The notes under the pieces: generated by a model
Databases searched by the model: none
Seen by the model: only the letters and a program-made list of their open reading frames with translations
Told to the model about the DNA's origin: nothing
Assembly (NCBI GenBank): GCA_037200045.1
Contig: JBBCHM010000001.1
Coordinates: 2,232,001 to 2,296,000 of the forward strand
From: Rhizomicrobium sp.
GTDB lineage: Bacteria; Pseudomonadota; Alphaproteobacteria; Micropepsales; Micropepsaceae
Length of the DNA stretch: 64,000 bases
Direction: 5' to 3'
Program-made: the position numbers and the translations under genes
Shown: in pieces, positions 53,124 to 61,358 of the stretch
How the letters are laid out: each line of letters opens with the position of its first letter
Numbering within the stretch: position 1 is the first letter of the stretch

Positions 53124-54223
53124 GGCGCCGGATCGAAGATGCCGGTCAGCCCGTGTGGCGCGAAGGCGCCGACGACGAGTTGCTCCAGAACGCCGGTGCC
53201 GCTGGTGTCGACGTTCGGGCCGGTCAGCCTGGCCTCGACGAAGGCCTGGATGTGCTGGAACTGCGGCTCGTTTTCGTTGACCTCGGCGGTCTTGAAGGAA
53301 TCGTAGCCGACCGCCAATTCGCCGTGATAGCGGCCATGGCCCCATTCGGGATGGCCGTAGCCGATGCCTGACATGTAGAAATTGAACTTCGGCGTCATCT
53401 CCGCCCGCCATTCGCCGCCGCGCGCGTCGCGCGTCTGGATCGTCGCGTGCTTGGCATGCCGCGTGCCCGGCTTGTAGTCGATGGTCGACCAGCAGGCCGC
53501 CATGTGCTCGGCCTCGCCGTCGCCGGCCGGCCCGATCACGGACGCGGTGTTCCACGGCTTGCCGGCGGCGTCGGCATTGTTGTGATAGAGCATGAAGCGG
53601 TCGGGAAAGTTCAGCGGCGACCACAGCCAATAGAATTGCGGCAGGCGCGGCGGGGCGGCGCCTTGTGGATTGGCGAGGCCAACCGGCCGCACGCCCCAGG
53701 AGCGGTCGCGGGTGCCGACGATCCTCTCGCGGCTGAGCTCGATGCGCTTGCCCCCGATCTCGATCCAGCCTTCATAGCTCCCGTTCTGCGTCAGCCGCGT
53801 ATAGTCCATGAAGGTGAGCGGCCCCATGCGATAGGTGAAGCGCGGCTCCTCCACCGGCAAGGCGCGGGCGTGAAAGGTGATGTCGGCCGCGATGCCGTGA
53901 TCGTTCTTGCCGACGACAAGGCGCAGCGTCTTCAACGGCTCGATCACCTGCACGGCGATGGGCCCGACGGTGGTGTCCATCCGCTCCATGGCGAGCAGCT
54001 TGGAGGCGCGCAGATTGTGCTGCACCCCGCCATCGATCACCGACAGCGCCGCGTCCATCACGTTCAGATGCGGATAGACGCCCAGCGCGGCGGCGAAGAA
54101 CACGCTGCCGTCCGCCGAATAGCCGTTGAAGAAATAGCGGTCGTAGAAATTGCGGTCGGTGCCGGCTGTGGCGATGGGTTCCGGCCGCTGGTGCACCGGA
54201 TAATCGTCGGCTTTGGTCAGCAT
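53120..54223 (-). CDS. DUF7064/7065-like protein, possible lipocalin/AttH-type fold
   Basis: This 367-residue protein is rich in beta strands and aromatic residues (NFYDRYFFNGYSADGSVFFA; FPDRFMLYHNNADAAGKPWN). No signal peptide. The pattern is like DUF7064/7065 or tocopherol-cyclase/AttH-type proteins. It begins the operon with the phosphotransferase, DUF6285 and MFS genes. I am fairly sure it is a real gene, less sure of the family name. Confidence 0.72.
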   Translation of the reverse strand: MLTKADDYPVHQRPEPIATAGTDRNFYDRYFFNGYSADGSVFFAAALGVYPHLNVMDAALSVIDGGVQHNLRASKLLAMERMDTTVGPIAVQVIEPLKTLRLVVGKNDHGIAADITFHARALPVEEPRFTYRMGPLTFMDYTRLTQNGSYEGWIEIGGKRIELSRERIVGTRDRSWGVRPVGLANPQGAAPPRLPQFYWLWSPLNFPDRFMLYHNNADAAGKPWNTASVIGPAGDGEAEHMAACWSTIDYKPGTRHAKHATIQTRDARGGEWRAEMTPKFNFYMSGIGYGHPEWGHGRYHGELAVGYDSFKTAEVNENEPQFQHIQAFVEARLTGPNVDTSGTGVLEQLVVGAFAPHGLTGIFDPAP

Positions 54224-54316
54224 GGGCGCTTCTTATTGTGGTTGGCGGGCAGAATGGCCCCCGCTTGGGCGTCCGGCAACGGCAAAAATCGAGGCTTCCC
54301 AAGGGGAAATCCTTTG

Positions 54317-54345
54317 TTGCAGTCTTGGGGCGACATGCGTATTTT
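54317..54345 (+). promoter_or_regulatory. Predicted promoter of tRNA-Thr
   Basis: TTGCAG (54317-54322), 17-base spacer, TATTTT (54340-54345). Transcription would start about 30 bases before the tRNA. Confidence 0.55.
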
Positions 54346-54384
54346 CCGCGCCTCTTCGGGCAGCCTTCGGGCGCGCCACGGAAA

Positions 54385-54460
54385 GCCGCCTTAGCTCAGC
54401 CGGTAGAGCACATCATTCGTAATGATGGGGTCGCGTGTTCGAGTCACGCAGGCGGCACCA
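54385..54460 (+). tRNA. tRNA-Thr(CGT)
   Basis: The 76-nt tRNA has acceptor GCCGCCT/AGGCGGC, anticodon stem CATCA/TGATG with loop TTCGTAA (CGT, reads ACG), T-loop TTCGAGT and encoded ACCA. All standard positions (T8, A14, G18G19, T33) are present. Accessory DNA starts right after its 3' end, so this is the likely attachment site. Confidence 0.97.
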
Positions 54461-54776
54461 GCACTTAAGCCAAGTGCAGGATGCCTTTGTCTCCGTATTG
54501 TCTCAAGGGCCGATTGGGGGCTGAGTCGATTGGTCCCGCGCGGCGGCCCCGCACTCGCGCGCCAGCGTGCTTCTCGCACCATCGAGCCGACCAAATGCTT
54601 TCGCTTCGGCGACCTTCACGTGGTGAAGCCAGCGGCCATCCAGCGCCGGCTCGACCGGCTCGCGCACGGTTCGGCGTAGCAGCAGCACGCCGCCGCCATC
54701 CACGGCGTTTGCCAAGCCGTGCTTTGCCTGCAACGAGTGCGGAACAGCGAGAGCTATCTGCCTTATTTCAGAGCAA
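54461..54776. other. Non-coding interval after tRNA-Thr
   Basis: This 316-base gap has no gene I can support. Short frames on both strands (for example minus 54503-54733) have no recognisable protein. It could hold degenerate gene remnants at the island junction. Confidence 0.4.
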
Positions 54777-55058
54777 CTATGGACCGTGGCTCATGCGATA
54801 TTGCCGGAGCATTTCGGGCGCTACGTCGCGGTCGTAGCACAAGGGCGCATAGTCGCCGGGACGGCTATAGGCGCTGCGCCCGCCGCACTGCCTGCCGTTT
54901 CGCATGACATTGTAGGGACAGGCGCAGGGGCCGGGATAGGCGGCAATCGATTCGCGAATAATCGCCTGCTTGATTTCAGCGTCCGAAAGAGCGAGCGCGG
55001 GCGTGCTTTGCGCAACAATCGCCAAGATGATAGCGAGGTATCGAAGGTAGGCGCGCAC
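54777..55058 (-). CDS. Small secreted Cys-rich hypothetical protein
   Basis: The product has 93 residues from a GTG at 55058 with GAGAGGT upstream. The signal peptide is YLRYLAIILAIVAQSTPALA. The mature part has ESIAAYPGPCACPYN, then RQCGGRSAYSR and PLCYDRDV, a Cys pattern found in a recurrent accessory-genome family of unknown function. Four Cys could form two disulfides. It is a plausible exported binding or effector protein, function not known. Confidence 0.68.
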   Translation of the reverse strand: MRAYLRYLAIILAIVAQSTPALALSDAEIKQAIIRESIAAYPGPCACPYNVMRNGRQCGGRSAYSRPGDYAPLCYDRDVAPEMLRQYRMSHGP

Positions 55059-55212
55059 GCGCGACCTCTCAGATAGCGATGACGGATAGCACTGTAGCTC
55101 TATTCGAAGTTTCCAGAGATACCCATTTCGGTTATCGCGCGCCAATTCTCATATGGATCGGCGGAGCTCGTGTATCCGATATCGTCGGCGGCGGCACTTT
55201 TCTCGATTGGAA

Positions 55213-56196
55213 CTAGAGCTGTTCCATCCATGATTGATGAATGACCGCCCAATGCGGGTTCGGCGCCGTAAACTCTTCGCCAAACCAGGGCATCTTCTGC
55301 ACGTTGAACATCGATTCGCGGATGAATTGGAGCGTGGACTTCACCGCTGGCTTGAGGAGGTCCTCTCGGCTGTAGGAGATGTAGAGCTTGCTTGGCAGGT
55401 TCATGTCGAGCGGCAAGGCGACGAATTCCGGGTCCCGCAGGACCATATAGGTCGGCATGAGGCCGATCCCTGCGCCTTCTCGAACGCAGCTTGAAAGAAA
55501 AGCGCTCTGGTTCGTGAACAGCGAGACGCGCTTGACAATGTCCTCGCCGAACCAGGATGCCCAGGTCGCGGCCCGCGTCAGGTAGATCGAAAGATCAAGC
55601 GCGCGATGAGATGCGAGTTCGTCCCGCGTCTGCGGCGTTCCGTACGCCTTCAGATAGCCACGTGACGCGAACAGCATGAAATGGACGGATGCGAGCGTCC
55701 GCGTGATGTGGCCGGCGCTCTGTGGGTCATAGTAGTGCACGCGCAGATCGAACACGTCCTGGCGCGACGCGGCCAGGTCATGGTCGAGGATGATCTTCAG
55801 TTCGATGTGGGGATAGCGGTCGAAGAAGCGCGGTAGGAACTGCGCCATCCAGAAATTGGCAATTCCGTCCGACGCGAGAATCCGGCAATCGCCCTCGACC
55901 CGCGTTTCCGCTTCCCTGGCATCCTGTCGCGCGAGGCCGATGGATTTTTGCGCGGCGAGCACATGATGCAGCATGCGCTCGCCCTGGTAGGTGATGGCGG
56001 TTCCCCGTGCGGACCGATCAAAGGCGCGCCCGCCGAGCCATTTCTCCAAGCTGTCGATCCGCTTGCTGACCGCCGACTGGGTGACGCCGAGCGCGGCCGC
56101 CGCTCGCTTGATCGAGCCCTCGCGGGCGACCGCGATGAAGTACGGCAGATCGCCCCAACGCTCTCCCGGAGGATCATCACTTTTGGAATAGGCCAT
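55213..56196 (-). CDS. LysR-family transcriptional regulator
   Basis: This 327-residue protein has an N-terminal winged HTH (GSIKRAAAALGVTQSAVSKR, about residues 30-50) and a C-terminal periplasmic-binding-protein-like effector domain. The ligand is unknown. It is divergent from the double-GNAT gene; a LysR usually controls its divergent neighbour. ATG 56196 is used; a longer frame reaches 56253. Confidence 0.92.
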   Translation of the reverse strand: MAYSKSDDPPGERWGDLPYFIAVAREGSIKRAAAALGVTQSAVSKRIDSLEKWLGGRAFDRSARGTAITYQGERMLHHVLAAQKSIGLARQDAREAETRVEGDCRILASDGIANFWMAQFLPRFFDRYPHIELKIILDHDLAASRQDVFDLRVHYYDPQSAGHITRTLASVHFMLFASRGYLKAYGTPQTRDELASHRALDLSIYLTRAATWASWFGEDIVKRVSLFTNQSAFLSSCVREGAGIGLMPTYMVLRDPEFVALPLDMNLPSKLYISYSREDLLKPAVKSTLQFIRESMFNVQKMPWFGEEFTAPNPHWAVIHQSWMEQL

Positions 56197-56297
56197 TTCC
56201 CGGTTCCCGGCTTCCGAACCGCTGTAATCCGATGGCAACGTGAGGGCCAGCAACTAGAGATTGTGCCCGGGCAAAGCCCCTCGCATCGGAGTTTTCT

Positions 56298-57476
56298 ATG
56301 AAAAACAACGCGTTCCCTGCGGCCACGCATGGGCGCCACGGCGAAGCTTTTGCCGTGGACCATCCCAAGGGCGGGAAGGCCTGGCTCCGGCCGGCGCTTC
56401 CGGCGGATATGCCGCTCTTGCACCAGCTCAATGTTTCGGAGATATCCCCCCTCGTGGGACCGGAGCGCGCGATGCGCGATGTCCAAGCCCGCAATCCCGA
56501 CGCGCTGTGGGTAATCGAACGCCGCAGCGAGCCCGCCGCGCCGGTGGAGATTGTCGGCTGCTACGGCTTCCTGCCGCTCACGGACGCGGGACTGGACGCC
56601 TTGCACGCCGACACGCTGGTGCGCCGCGATCCGCCGCTCGAACTCATCGCCGAGGCAGGCACGCGGCCGGCCGCGATGTACGTGTGGACGGCAATCGCGC
56701 ATGGGCTCGCGCGCGTTACACAGCCGCTTGTCACGCTGGCGCTCGCATCTTATGCCGACGTGCCGTTCTTCACCGTCAGCATGACCGAGAAAGGGATTCA
56801 GGCGGCGCGGCGGCGCGGGTTCGTGCCCGTCGACGCGCGGGCGGGCGACCGCAACGCGCTCGTCATGCTGCCGGCGCGACGCGCGAACGACGGCGAGGCG
56901 CAGGCCGGCGGGCCGGAGCCCCGGCACGACGTGATCGTCGCCTCGAACACCGAGCATCTGCACATGGAAGCCTACGTGCGGGGCGCGGTGTTCGGCGCGG
57001 AGCAGTTCAGCCCGTATCGCGAGGAATTCGACGGCAACGACTTCTCTGCGTCGCACCTTCTGGGGTTCGTCGACAACGAGCCGGTCGCCGTGCTTCGCAT
57101 CCGCTATTTCTCGTCCTTTGCGAAGCTCGAACGCCTCGCCGTGCTCGCGCGCTTCCGGCGCACGAAGATCAAATACGAGATCGTGAACCGGGCCATCGAT
57201 ATCTGTCGCCGCAAGGGGTACACCAAGCTCTACGGGCACGCTCAGACCCGGCTCGTCCCGTTCTACGCGAAGTTCGGCTTCCGGCCCCGCGAGCGCGAGA
57301 CGCGCCTCGTGTTCGCCGATCATGCCTATGTCGAGATCGAGGCGGATTTCGACGCCCACGAGAACCCGATTTCGTTGCAGACGGACCCCTACGTCATCAT
57401 CCGCCCAGAAGGGGCGTGGGACCGCCCCGGCATCCTCGATCTGTCGGCCGCCCGGCCGGCGACCAACCCCGCGTAG
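56298..57476 (+). CDS. Protein with two GNAT-like acetyltransferase domains
   Basis: In this 392-residue protein the N-terminal half (LRPALPADMPLLHQLNVSEI) resembles a GNAT fold with a degenerate acetyl-CoA loop. The C-terminal half is a clear GNAT: LERLAVLARFRRTKIKYEIV, CRRKGYTKLYGHAQTRLVPF, YAKFGFRPRERETRL. The acetyl acceptor is unknown. The pairing with a divergent LysR is typical of regulated modification enzymes. Confidence 0.78.
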   Translation: MKNNAFPAATHGRHGEAFAVDHPKGGKAWLRPALPADMPLLHQLNVSEISPLVGPERAMRDVQARNPDALWVIERRSEPAAPVEIVGCYGFLPLTDAGLDALHADTLVRRDPPLELIAEAGTRPAAMYVWTAIAHGLARVTQPLVTLALASYADVPFFTVSMTEKGIQAARRRGFVPVDARAGDRNALVMLPARRANDGEAQAGGPEPRHDVIVASNTEHLHMEAYVRGAVFGAEQFSPYREEFDGNDFSASHLLGFVDNEPVAVLRIRYFSSFAKLERLAVLARFRRTKIKYEIVNRAIDICRRKGYTKLYGHAQTRLVPFYAKFGFRPRERETRLVFADHAYVEIEADFDAHENPISLQTDPYVIIRPEGAWDRPGILDLSAARPATNPA

Positions 57477-57485
57477 CGGCAAGCC

Positions 57486-57692
57486 ATGTCCGAGCTCATT
57501 TGTTTCGCGCATCTTCTCGTCGTGGATTCGCGGCTGTTCGATCTCGCGCAGCGCAAGCGGGACGAGAATGTCGCCATCACGGAGGCCGACTTGGACGAGA
57601 TACGCGCCTTGCTGTCAAAAGCGTTCGGCGCCATTCAGCCCGCCGCCTATGCGCAGATGGGGAATAAAGCCCTGACGCGGAACGCTCCCTGA
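57486..57692 (+). CDS. Small hypothetical protein downstream of the double GNAT gene
   Basis: This 68-residue product (MSELICFAHLLVVDSRLFDL ...) starts nine bases after the GNAT stop, suggesting co-translation. Mostly helical; no recognised family, membrane helix or Cys pair. It could be a small partner of the acetyltransferase. Confidence 0.5.
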   Translation: MSELICFAHLLVVDSRLFDLAQRKRDENVAITEADLDEIRALLSKAFGAIQPAAYAQMGNKALTRNAP

Positions 57693-57874
57693 CGCAGAGC
57701 GGCACACAACGACACCCTATGCGAACAGGTCTCGACCGGTTCCATGGAGGGGCGAATCAGGCCATGCTCGCCTGACGGTTGCAAGGCGTGAGCCGGACGG
57801 TGCCGCTCGGGGCGGGCATCGAGGATTTCCGGCGCGGCGTTCGTCGCACGGCTGAGCCCCGCGAGGGACACTCC

Positions 57875-59164
57875 ATGTCGCTTCGAGCACTTTTCGCAAA
57901 ATCGAAACTCTCCATTCGGCTCATTGCCGTTGGAGCAGCGCTCCTTCTATTGCTGCCGCTTTCCTTGGCAATGGCGGCCGATACGGCGCCGAGCCCGCTG
58001 CTCAAGGCCGGCGAGCCTGTCGATTGGCTGTTCATGTTCAAGCTGAACTCGGCCGCTTTCCCCGGATGCGGCGGCGATGCGGAGCGCGTCTGCCTCTTCG
58101 GCGGGACGGTGCAGGACTACGCCCATTTCGGGCAGCAATTCGTCTACGCGAGCAGTGCCGACCACACGCTTCAGAAAGGTACAGGCTGCGCCGGCGACAG
58201 CGTGAACGACCCGCTCGGCGCGACCTTCGACGAGATCTACAACGGCAGCTACCACTATGTCGTCTGGAACGACCAGTTCTACGACGATCCAGAGATCCCC
58301 GGATGCACCAAGTCCTGCGGCTCGCCCTGGGGCCATTCCAAGGGCATGCTTGCCTGGAACGACGACGGCGACGGCCTCGTCCTACAGGTGACGACGCCAT
58401 CCTGGCCGGCGGCCGGCAGCGCCGCGCATCCGCGTCGGAATGACGGCAATACGCTCGGCTGCGTGACCGACGACAACGTGCTGGTGAGCCAGCATTTCTT
58501 CGCCCTCAAGCTCACGCATGACGACGTGGTCAAGGTGCTCCAGGCGCTCGCCAACGCGAGCGTCGTGACCCACGTGAGCGAGGCGCAGATCGTCAACAGC
58601 GGCGGGCCGTCGGACATCACGGCGCTCGTCGCGACGCTCGGCAAGAAATCGAAGGCCACGACGGTCATCAAAGCGACGCTGTCCTCCGGCGTCGTGCTGA
58701 TCTCCAAGCCGTCGAACATGAACGTCCCGCCCTGGCAGCTCGTATCGGCGGAGCTCGGCAGCGTGGCCCTGCGCACGGCGACCTGGTGGGCCAATCCGCA
58801 AATCTATTCGACGACGGCATCCACGCGCATCGTCTGCTGGAGCAGCACGCTTCCGAAGCCCGGCGCGGTGGCAATTGCCACCAGCGGCTCCTGGGACGGC
58901 ACGAAATTCATCCTCACGGGCGGCGCGAGCGGCGACCACAATCACGCCAAGATCGGCGTATCGACCTCTGGCGACGCGCACTATGCGATCTTCGGCGACA
59001 TGAACCAGCAGGGCACGGTCAGCGACCCGGCAAAGTGCAAGAGCAGCCAGAACGGGCGCGGCGGGCTCTTCTACGTCATTGACGACGAGACGCTGTCTGC
59101 CAGCGTCGCGAGCCTGATCGCCGGCAGTACCGCGCCGACCCATCCGCCGAAGCCGAAGAACTGA
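57875..59164 (+). CDS. Secreted DNase II-family endonuclease
   Basis: The 429-residue protein has a signal peptide (about 1-34, LIAVGAALLLLLPLSLAMA). The two HxK catalytic motifs of the DNase II fold are visible: GHSKGMLAW (His154, Lys156) and DHNHAKIGV (about 354-362, His357, Lys359). GEPVDWLFMFKLN near residue 46 and NGSYHYVVWNDQ are other family blocks. DNase II enzymes cut DNA without metal, leaving 3'-phosphates. Bacterial members are uncommon. The start is ATG 57875 after CGAGGGACACTCC. It is four bases from the DUF2235 gene. Confidence 0.85.
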   Translation: MSLRALFAKSKLSIRLIAVGAALLLLLPLSLAMAADTAPSPLLKAGEPVDWLFMFKLNSAAFPGCGGDAERVCLFGGTVQDYAHFGQQFVYASSADHTLQKGTGCAGDSVNDPLGATFDEIYNGSYHYVVWNDQFYDDPEIPGCTKSCGSPWGHSKGMLAWNDDGDGLVLQVTTPSWPAAGSAAHPRRNDGNTLGCVTDDNVLVSQHFFALKLTHDDVVKVLQALANASVVTHVSEAQIVNSGGPSDITALVATLGKKSKATTVIKATLSSGVVLISKPSNMNVPPWQLVSAELGSVALRTATWWANPQIYSTTASTRIVCWSSTLPKPGAVAIATSGSWDGTKFILTGGASGDHNHAKIGVSTSGDAHYAIFGDMNQQGTVSDPAKCKSSQNGRGGLFYVIDDETLSASVASLIAGSTAPTHPPKPKN

Positions 59165-59167
59165 GCC

Positions 59168-60283
59168 ATGGGCAAGAACATCGTCGTCTGCTGCGACGGG
59201 ACATCGAACGAATACAACTATGCCCAGACGAATGTCGTCCGGCTGTACGCGACGCTCGTCAACGATCCGGCGCGCCAAGTGACCTTCTATCACCCCGGGC
59301 TTGGAACAATGGGGCCGCCCGGCGCACTCACAAAATTCGATAACGATTGGACGCGCATGGCCGGGCTCGCGTTCGGACGCGGCATCGAGAACGACATCCG
59401 CGACGCCTACTGCTTCCTGATGCAGACTTACGAGGACGGCGATCACGTCTATCTTTTCGGGTTCAGCCGTGGCGCGTACACGGCGCGGTGCCTTTCGGCG
59501 GTCCTCTATCTCTATGGCTTGCTGCGCAAAGGCAACGAGCCGCTCGTGCCCTATGCCGTGCGGATGATCGTCGAGCTCGGCAAGACGCAAACGAACCGCG
59601 AGGGTCCGCTGGGCCTGGCGAAAGGCTTTCGGGAGACGTTCTCGCGGCCATGTCCGGTCCACTTCGTGGGCGTCTGGGATACGGTGAGTTCGGTCGGCTG
59701 GTTCAACGACCCCATGAAGCTCCCGTACACCGCCAACAGCCCTGAGATCGCGGTCGGCCGCCACGCGGTATCCATCGACGAACGGCGCGCGTTCTTCCGC
59801 GATAACCTCTGGCGGCCGGCGGCAGCGGGACCGAGCGGTCCGCAGGATGTAAAGCAGGTCTGGTTTGCCGGAAATCACAGCGATGTCGGCGGCGGATACC
59901 CGATCGAGGAATGCGGCCTGTCGCAGTTCGCGCTCGAATGGATGCTTATCGAGGCGCGCGACGCCGGACTGCTTGTCGATACGCAAAAGGTACTATGGGC
60001 TCTCGGTGAGGTATCGGGTTCGCCGTATGTGAAGGCCAACGTGGAGCAGAAAGTCCATGACGCCCTTGTCGGTTGGTGGCGCCTTGCGGAATTCGTCCCG
60101 AAGCCGCACTACGATTTTAAGACCGGGAAAATGGGGCGTCGGATGAACCTCTTTCGGCGTCGAACGATCCCGAGTGGATCGCGCGTGCACGAATCGGCCT
60201 ATCTTCGCGGCCCGGGCTACGCGCAATTCATACCGAGCGACGCCATACGCGAGCCCCACGTTCCCTTTGCGTCGCAGGCATGA
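59168..60283 (+). CDS. DUF2235 (Tle1-like) alpha/beta hydrolase
   Basis: The protein has 371 residues. KNIVVCCDGTSNEYN is the N-terminal signature. The nucleophile elbow LFGFSRGAYTAR (GxSxG), Asp in VGVWDTVSSVG and His in AGNHSDVGGGY complete the triad. The DUF2235 domain is found in T6SS Tle1 phospholipases and in non-T6SS proteins. There is no signal peptide, no VgrG/PAAR partner and no T6SS gene in the window. It starts three bases after the DNase II stop, so the two are one unit. Confidence 0.85.
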   Translation: MGKNIVVCCDGTSNEYNYAQTNVVRLYATLVNDPARQVTFYHPGLGTMGPPGALTKFDNDWTRMAGLAFGRGIENDIRDAYCFLMQTYEDGDHVYLFGFSRGAYTARCLSAVLYLYGLLRKGNEPLVPYAVRMIVELGKTQTNREGPLGLAKGFRETFSRPCPVHFVGVWDTVSSVGWFNDPMKLPYTANSPEIAVGRHAVSIDERRAFFRDNLWRPAAAGPSGPQDVKQVWFAGNHSDVGGGYPIEECGLSQFALEWMLIEARDAGLLVDTQKVLWALGEVSGSPYVKANVEQKVHDALVGWWRLAEFVPKPHYDFKTGKMGRRMNLFRRRTIPSGSRVHESAYLRGPGYAQFIPSDAIREPHVPFASQA

Positions 60284-60296
60284 AATAGACCGTCTG

Positions 60297-60494
60297 GTGG
60301 AAGACATCGATATTTGGCGCACTGCCGCCGAAATGATCCGTCAATTCCAAGAGGACGCTGCCACGACGGCGGCGCTGCGGGCGGACGCGCTCCTCGATGG
60401 AGGAGACGTTGACGGCTTCCACGTATGGAAGCGTGTGGTCTTGGCGATCAATGACCTTCAAAAGACCCGTCCCGGCGGGGACACTCTCCACTGA
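60297..60494 (+). CDS. DUF6961-like small protein
   Basis: This 65-residue product starts at a GTG 13 bases after DUF2235. DIWRTAAEMIRQF, ALRADALLDGGDVDGFHVWK and RVVLAINDLQKT match a small alphaproteobacterial family of unknown function. It may belong to the DNase II-DUF2235 unit or be a chance neighbour. Confidence 0.6.
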   Translation: MEDIDIWRTAAEMIRQFQEDAATTAALRADALLDGGDVDGFHVWKRVVLAINDLQKTRPGGDTLH

Positions 60495-60617
60495 CGGGTG
60501 GCAGTTCCTCCGACGCATCGAGATCGCGCGCGAACCCGGAAGACCATGTCTGACAATTGTTCCACATGTGATCGTTGCTTAAAGTGATTGCGTTAATGAT
60601 GCGTGGGCGCTGTGCCG

Positions 60618-61043
60618 ATGCCGAAACTCAAAGACCGGGCGGATCGCGCTATCGACGAGGCGATAGGGCGCCGCATCAAGTTGCGCCGCGTCATCTTGAA
60701 CCTTTCGCAGGAGGCGGTCGCGAAGGAGCTTGGGATAACGTTCCAGCAATTGCAGAAGTACGAGAACGGCAGCAATCGGCTGGTCGCCAGCCGCTTATAT
60801 CGGCTGGCGTTCGTCCTCAAGACATCGGCGGAATATTTCTTTGCCGATTTAGACCTTCCACAGGACGCCGCGTTCGAGCGCGACGATTCGGCAGTATTGG
60901 ATGAGCGCACATCGCGGTTGAGCATCAAGCTGATGCGCGCTTTTGCCCGGATTCACGACCCGCGCATACGACGGAGCTTGGTCAATCTGGTCGACGAGAT
61001 GGCCAAAAGCGAGACAGACGCGTCTGATCTGGACGAGGGGTAA
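60618..61043 (+). CDS. XRE-family transcriptional regulator
   Basis: The 141-residue protein has an N-terminal HTH (LNLSQEAVAKELGITFQQLQ, about residues 27-46, then KYENGSNRLVASRLYRLA). This variant ('FQQLQKYENG') is common in alphaproteobacteria. The C-terminal half is helical and acidic. ATG 60618 is favoured; GTG 60603 is in frame. It may control the cassette upstream, the integrase or both. Confidence 0.88.
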   Translation: MPKLKDRADRAIDEAIGRRIKLRRVILNLSQEAVAKELGITFQQLQKYENGSNRLVASRLYRLAFVLKTSAEYFFADLDLPQDAAFERDDSAVLDERTSRLSIKLMRAFARIHDPRIRRSLVNLVDEMAKSETDASDLDEG

Positions 61044-61358
61044 GGAAAAAGCACGAAGCGCCGTAGTCTGCGCGCCGCAGCGTTTCGGCGGGCGTGATCA
61101 TAACGGCTGCCCAGCGGCTTCCGCCGGATTGCCGCAGCCTGCGCCGGATCGTGCGATCTCGCCATGCCGTCGTCCAATCATCGCCGTCGGACGGAAGAAT
61201 TGCGGATGATCGCCACCGCCCGGCCCTTCGGATCGGTCGCTTTCGAGTTGGCTCAAGGCATCGCCCACCATGATCGTCACGGCCGGTCGGGTTCTGCCGC
61301 CGCCGTGTGGCCCGTACCGGTCGGTAGGGAAGCTCGTCGTGGCCGGGCCTTTCCCACG
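61044..61358. other. Non-coding interval between XRE and integrase genes
   Basis: About 315 bases between convergent genes. Frames on both strands are short and unrecognised. No attachment-site copy of the tRNA end found. Confidence 0.4.

Noticed and set aside
59168-60283. Type VI secretion effector
   Set aside because: The hydrolase matches DUF2235/Tle1, but no VgrG, PAAR, Hcp or immunity gene is nearby, so the T6SS role is not supported.
61044-61358. Second attachment site of the tRNA-Thr island next to the integrase
   Set aside because: I looked for the tRNA 3' end (CGAGTCACGC...GGCGGCACCA) and found no copy in the interval.
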